This document shows, one piece after another, positions 60,344-64,000 of a stretch of 64,000 nt of DNA (within the stretch, counting starts at the first letter, position 1; every line of letters starts with the position of its first letter). A program made the position numbers and the translations under genes. The notes below the pieces were generated by a model. That model was given only the letters and a program-made list of their open reading frames with translations, had not been told where the DNA came from and ran no database searches. Origin of the DNA: Nitrosomonas ureae (GTDB taxonomy: Bacteria; Pseudomonadota; Gammaproteobacteria; Burkholderiales; Nitrosomonadaceae); the NCBI RefSeq assembly GCF_900108305.1, contig NZ_FNUX01000002.1, positions 186,001-250,000 on the forward strand. The letters run 5' to 3'.

Positions 60344-61921
60344 ATGTCACTCATGATTAAACCGGTCTGGGCCGGAATCGCGTTGATAGTCACGCTGGCC
60401 GCAGGCTACTGGTGGGGCTATACGCAATCGAAAACAGCCGTAACAACGACAGCAACGGCAATAACCAACGGCGGAGAACGCAAGATTCTGTATTACCGCA
60501 ACCCCATGGGATTGCCGGACACTTCCCCGGTGCCTAAAAAAGATCCGATGGGAATGGATTATCTGCCGGTCTACGATGGTGATGAAGCGCCATCGGATCA
60601 GCGCATTGTGGCCATCAGTACCGAAAAAGTGCAAAAACTCGGCGTGCGTACCGAAACGGCGGAATTACGTGAACTGATACGTACCGTGCGCGCCGTGGCA
60701 ACGGTGCAGACTGATGAACGCAAGCAATACACTGTAGTGATCAAGTTTGAAGGGTGGATACAACGGCTGTACGTAAGCACCACGGGGCAAGCGGTCAGAA
60801 AAGGCGATGCGCTGATGGATGTCTACAGTCCTGACCTGATTGCCGCGCAACAGGAATATCTGATCGCCGCGCGCGGTTTGCAATCCGTTGCTGATGGCGC
60901 TCCGGATGTGCGTGCCGCGATGCAACGGCTGGTTGCCAGCGCATTACAAAAACTGCGCAACTGGGATGTCGCGGAAAGTGAATTGCGGCATTTGCAACAG
61001 ACCGGCGAAGTTCGTCAGTACCTGACGCTGCGTTCTAAAGCTGATGGCGTGGTGCTGGAAAAGAAAGTCATTGAAGGGCAACGTTTCATGCCGGGAGAAG
61101 TGCTGTATCAAATCGCCGATTTGTCGAGCGTGTGGATGCTGGCCGATGTATTCGAACAGGATCTGGGCATGATTCATTCCGGCCAACCGGTGACCCTGCG
61201 CGTGGATGCGTACCCGGATAAAATTTTCAACGGTGAAGTGGCTTTTATTAATCCGGTGGTGACACCGGAGACGCGCACCGCCATCGTGCGCATCGTGCTG
61301 GCCAATCCCGATGGCCTATTGAAGCCCGCCATGTATGCACGTGCCGAATTTGCATCGTTTCACCGCAAGGATAAAGTGTTGACCGTACCGGATTCAGCAG
61401 TGCTGGATACCGGAACCCGGCGCGTTGTTCTGGTGGATCTGGGGACTGGACGCTATGAGCCGCGCACGGTCAAGCTGGGCATGCATGCCGATGGCTATGC
61501 CGAGGTGCTGGGTGGGCTTCGAGCCGGTGAGGCCGTAGTGGTCAAGGCTAATTTCCTGATTGATGCGGAAAGCAATTTTAAAAGTGCGCTCAACAGTTTT
61601 GGCCACACGACGTACTACCCGGTATCCGGCGAGCAGGAAATCGCACCCAGCTCGGCGGTATTATCTGCTTCTCAAGTGCAATATCGCGGTGAAGGTAGCA
61701 TAGAGGCGATCGATTTCTCCCATGCGACGGTCACGCTTGCACATGGTCCGATAGCCAGCCTGAAGTGGCCAGCCATGGTGATGGATTTTCGCGTTCAAGA
61801 ACCGCTGTTACTGCAAGCATTCAAACCGGGTCAGAAAGTCATTTTTGAAATCGCCGAAGAATCGGCGGGCGAGTTTGTCATTGTGCGCATTCAACCCGCA
61901 GATACTTTTCACGATCACTAG
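60344..61921 (+). CDS. cusB: RND efflux periplasmic adaptor of CusB type with C-terminal CusF domain
   Basis: A 525-residue membrane-fusion protein linking CusA and CusC. After an N-terminal membrane anchor come the metal-binding segment YYRNPMGLPDTSPVPKKDPM with MGMDYLPVYDG (Met ligands), a lipoyl/hairpin part (VSTTGQAVRKGDALMDVYSP), and a beta-barrel (VWMLADVFEQDLGMIHSGQP). The last 75 residues form a CusF-like domain (GSIEAIDFSHATVTLAHGPI, LKWPAMVMDFRV) with the Trp-Met copper/silver site. That fused domain indicates Cu(I)/Ag(I) rather than zinc or cobalt. Confidence 0.92.
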   Translation: MSLMIKPVWAGIALIVTLAAGYWWGYTQSKTAVTTTATAITNGGERKILYYRNPMGLPDTSPVPKKDPMGMDYLPVYDGDEAPSDQRIVAISTEKVQKLGVRTETAELRELIRTVRAVATVQTDERKQYTVVIKFEGWIQRLYVSTTGQAVRKGDALMDVYSPDLIAAQQEYLIAARGLQSVADGAPDVRAAMQRLVASALQKLRNWDVAESELRHLQQTGEVRQYLTLRSKADGVVLEKKVIEGQRFMPGEVLYQIADLSSVWMLADVFEQDLGMIHSGQPVTLRVDAYPDKIFNGEVAFINPVVTPETRTAIVRIVLANPDGLLKPAMYARAEFASFHRKDKVLTVPDSAVLDTGTRRVVLVDLGTGRYEPRTVKLGMHADGYAEVLGGLRAGEAVVVKANFLIDAESNFKSALNSFGHTTYYPVSGEQEIAPSSAVLSASQVQYRGEGSIEAIDFSHATVTLAHGPIASLKWPAMVMDFRVQEPLLLQAFKPGQKVIFEIAEESAGEFVIVRIQPADTFHDH

Positions 61922-61932
61922 GAGATATTGAC

Positions 61933-64000
61933 ATGCTCAAACATGTGATTGAATGGTCGATCCGCAATGTTTTCCTGGTATTGTTGAGTACCGTATTTAT
62001 CGTCGGCTGGGGTATTTACGCGCTATGGAGGATGCCGGTTGATGCGATTCCCGATTTGTCCGATGTGCAAGTCATCATTTATACCGAATATCCCGGCCAG
62101 GCGCCGCAAGTGGTCGAAGATCAGGTCACCTACCCGCTCACCACCGCCATGCTGGCGGTGCCGCGGGCAAAAGTGGTGCGCGGCCAATCGGCATTCGGGG
62201 TTTCTTTCATTTATGTCATTTTTGAAGATGGCACCGATATTTACTGGGCGCGGTCGCGCGTACTGGAGTACTTGAGTTTTGCGGCCAATCAACTGCCGCA
62301 GGATGTGCGGCCTGCGCTGGGCCCGGATGCTACCGGCGTCGGCTGGATTTATCAGTATGTCGTAACCGCCAAAGACCGCACCCTCGATGAATTGCGCACC
62401 ATTCAGGACTGGTTCCTGCGCTATCAATTAACCACCACGCACGGCATATCCGAAATTGCCAGTGTGGGCGGCTTCGTCAAAACCTATCAGGTCACTGTTG
62501 ACCCGCGCCGCCTGCAAGCGTATGACATTCCATTGAAACGCATCACCGAAGTGATCGCCGCCAGCAATCGCGATGTCGGCGGGCGTGTGATCGAATTGGC
62601 GGAAACCGAGTATATGGTGCGTGGCCGGGGTTATCTGAAAAGCATCAGCGATCTGGAGAATCTGGTGGTGCGGGCGCATATCGGCATGCCCGTGTTGCTG
62701 CGGGATATTGCCCGCGTGGAACTGGTGCCCGGCGAACGCCGCGGCATCACCGAACTGAACGGCGAGGGAGAAGCGGTTTCCGGCATCGCGGTGGCGCGTT
62801 ATGGTGAGAATGCACTGGACGTTATTCACGATCTCGAAGCAAAAATTGACCAGATCAAATCCGGGCTGCCACAGGATGTTTCGGTCGAGCCGGTGTATAA
62901 CCGTTCCGAGCTGATTCACCGCGCCATTGCGACGCTGAAAGAAGTGTTCATCGAGCAGATCATCATCGTGGCATTGGTGTGCGCGGTATTTCTGATGCAC
63001 GTGCGCAGCGCGCTGGTGGCGATCATCATGCTGCCCATCGGCGTGCTGATCGCCTTCATCGCTATGGCGCAGCTCGGCATCAATTCCAATATCATGAGTC
63101 TGGCCGGTATTGCACTGGCGATTGCGGAAATGACCGATGCCGCCATTGTAATGGTGGAAAACTCGCATAAGCATCTGGCGCGGCTCAAACCGGGAGAATC
63201 GCGCACGGACGCGGTAATCGCCGCGTGCAAGGAAGTCGGGCCATCGCTGTTTTTCAGCCTGCTGATCATCACGGTATCGTTTCTACCGGTGTTCGCGCTG
63301 GAAGCGCAGGAAGGACGCATGTTTCAGCCGCTTGCGTATACCAAAACCTTTGCCATGGCCGGTGCGGCCATCCTGTCGATTACGCTGGTTCCGGTATTGA
63401 TTCTTTTGTTGATTCGCGGCCGCATCCCGCGTGAGCAAGACAACCTGCCGGGTCGTCTGATGATTCGCGGATATCAGCCGATTGTCGCGGGCGTAATGCA
63501 GTGGAAAAAATCCATACTGGTGATTGCCTTGGGCGTGCTGGCGGTGACGCTTTACCCCGCCATGCGGCTGGGCACCGAATTCATGCCGGTCTTAAACGAA
63601 GGCACGCTGCTGTACATGCCCGTCACATTGCCGGGTATTTCGGTGACCAAGGCGGCGGAAACGATGCAGACGCAAAACAAAATTATCATGAGCTTTCCGG
63701 AAGTGGCCTCGGTGTTCGGCAAAGCGGGACGCGCCGATACCGCCACCGATCCGGCGCCGCTGGAAATGACTGAAACCATCATTAACCTGAAACCGGAGCA
63801 TGAATGGCGTTCCGGCATGACCATCGACCGGCTGATTGCCGAACTCGATCAGGCGCTGCAAATACCCGGTGTCGCGAACGCCTGGACCATGCCGATCAAG
63901 AATCGCATCGACATGCTTGCCACCGGTATCCGCACGCCGGTCGGCATCAAGGTGTTCGGCAACAATCTGACCGAGATCGAAGCCATCGCGAAACAAATCG
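61933..64000 (+). CDS. cusA: RND heavy-metal efflux pump CusA, 3'-truncated by window edge
   Basis: The first about 689 residues of a roughly 1040-residue HME-RND pump. The ATG at 61933 follows GGAG and lies 11 bases after cusB. Seen are the first membrane helix and PVDAIPDLSDVQVIIYTEYP, EDQVTYPLTTAMLAVPRAK, GVGWIYQYVVTAK, the TM2-TM4 region (IIIVALVCAVFLMHVRSALV) and the TM4 block GIALAIAEMTDAAIVMVENS, which retains the proton-relay Asp but differs from the usual IGAMVDAAIV. The frame stays open to the last base. The context of a CusF-fused adaptor favours copper/silver. Confidence 0.94.
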   Translation, partial: MLKHVIEWSIRNVFLVLLSTVFIVGWGIYALWRMPVDAIPDLSDVQVIIYTEYPGQAPQVVEDQVTYPLTTAMLAVPRAKVVRGQSAFGVSFIYVIFEDGTDIYWARSRVLEYLSFAANQLPQDVRPALGPDATGVGWIYQYVVTAKDRTLDELRTIQDWFLRYQLTTTHGISEIASVGGFVKTYQVTVDPRRLQAYDIPLKRITEVIAASNRDVGGRVIELAETEYMVRGRGYLKSISDLENLVVRAHIGMPVLLRDIARVELVPGERRGITELNGEGEAVSGIAVARYGENALDVIHDLEAKIDQIKSGLPQDVSVEPVYNRSELIHRAIATLKEVFIEQIIIVALVCAVFLMHVRSALVAIIMLPIGVLIAFIAMAQLGINSNIMSLAGIALAIAEMTDAAIVMVENSHKHLARLKPGESRTDAVIAACKEVGPSLFFSLLIITVSFLPVFALEAQEGRMFQPLAYTKTFAMAGAAILSITLVPVLILLLIRGRIPREQDNLPGRLMIRGYQPIVAGVMQWKKSILVIALGVLAVTLYPAMRLGTEFMPVLNEGTLLYMPVTLPGISVTKAAETMQTQNKIIMSFPEVASVFGKAGRADTATDPAPLEMTETIINLKPEHEWRSGMTIDRLIAELDQALQIPGVANAWTMPIKNRIDMLATGIRTPVGIKVFGNNLTEIEAIAKQI

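Overview
This window most likely comes from the chromosome of a betaproteobacterium, probably Nitrosomonadaceae (Nitrosomonas-like). The evidence is indirect: the dnaN-gyrB order near a replication origin, the aat-bpt-pyrD-rnfB-nth block, a Calvin-type tkt-gap-pgk-pyk-fba cluster, many small c-type cytochromes and copper proteins, and moderately AT-rich DNA. No amo, hao, rRNA or tRNA gene is visible, so the genus is an inference.

Layout. 1-4.3 kb: 3' part of dnaN, gyrB and an exported phosphatase/nuclease-fold lipoprotein. 4.6-15 kb: typA, an ornithine cyclodeaminase homologue, cutA-dsbD-tlpA (copper tolerance and periplasmic thiol chemistry), a decayed insertion-sequence remnant, rpiA, phoU and a GAF-GGDEF-EAL protein whose cyclase half looks dead. 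15.3-19.3 kb: a coiled-coil exported protein, a copper trio (cupredoxin, DUF411, cytochrome c lipoprotein), ttcA, a DUF2784 protein, a MITE-like element and a BON-domain lipoprotein. 20-27 kb: the carbon-metabolism operon tkt-gap-pgk-pyk-fba on the minus strand. 27.3-35.2 kb: gdhA, a soluble lytic transglycosylase, cca, an RTX-type secreted protein, a YiiX-like peptidase and a broken channel-like gene. 35.4-43.1 kb: hsp20, uup, two cytochromes c, DUF1841, nth, rnfB, pyrD, bpt and aat. 43.2-46.5 kb: an outer-membrane protein, a membrane protein gene that looks split by a frameshift, a TetR regulator and a flavin monooxygenase pseudogene.

The most interesting system spans 46.8-55.2 kb on the minus strand. 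Five overlapping or abutting genes (APC permease, two DUF1989 proteins, a 1207-aa biotin-dependent carboxylase and allophanate hydrolase) follow a recognisable guanidine-I (ykkC) riboswitch. Such genes are usually labelled urea carboxylase and urea-carboxylase-associated proteins. The riboswitch, the DUF1989 pair and an Asp at a substrate-pocket position (about residue 701) instead point to guanidine import, carboxylation, deimination to allophanate and hydrolysis to ammonia and CO2. In an ammonia oxidiser that would turn guanidine into an energy substrate as well as a nitrogen source.

The window ends with a methyltransferase, a TPR protein, a small His/Cys-rich exported protein and a cusCBA-type copper/silver efflux operon; cusA runs off the end. 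Together with cutA, dsbD and the copper trio, this makes copper handling a recurring theme. Several intergenic stretches hold decayed genes and small mobile-element remnants.
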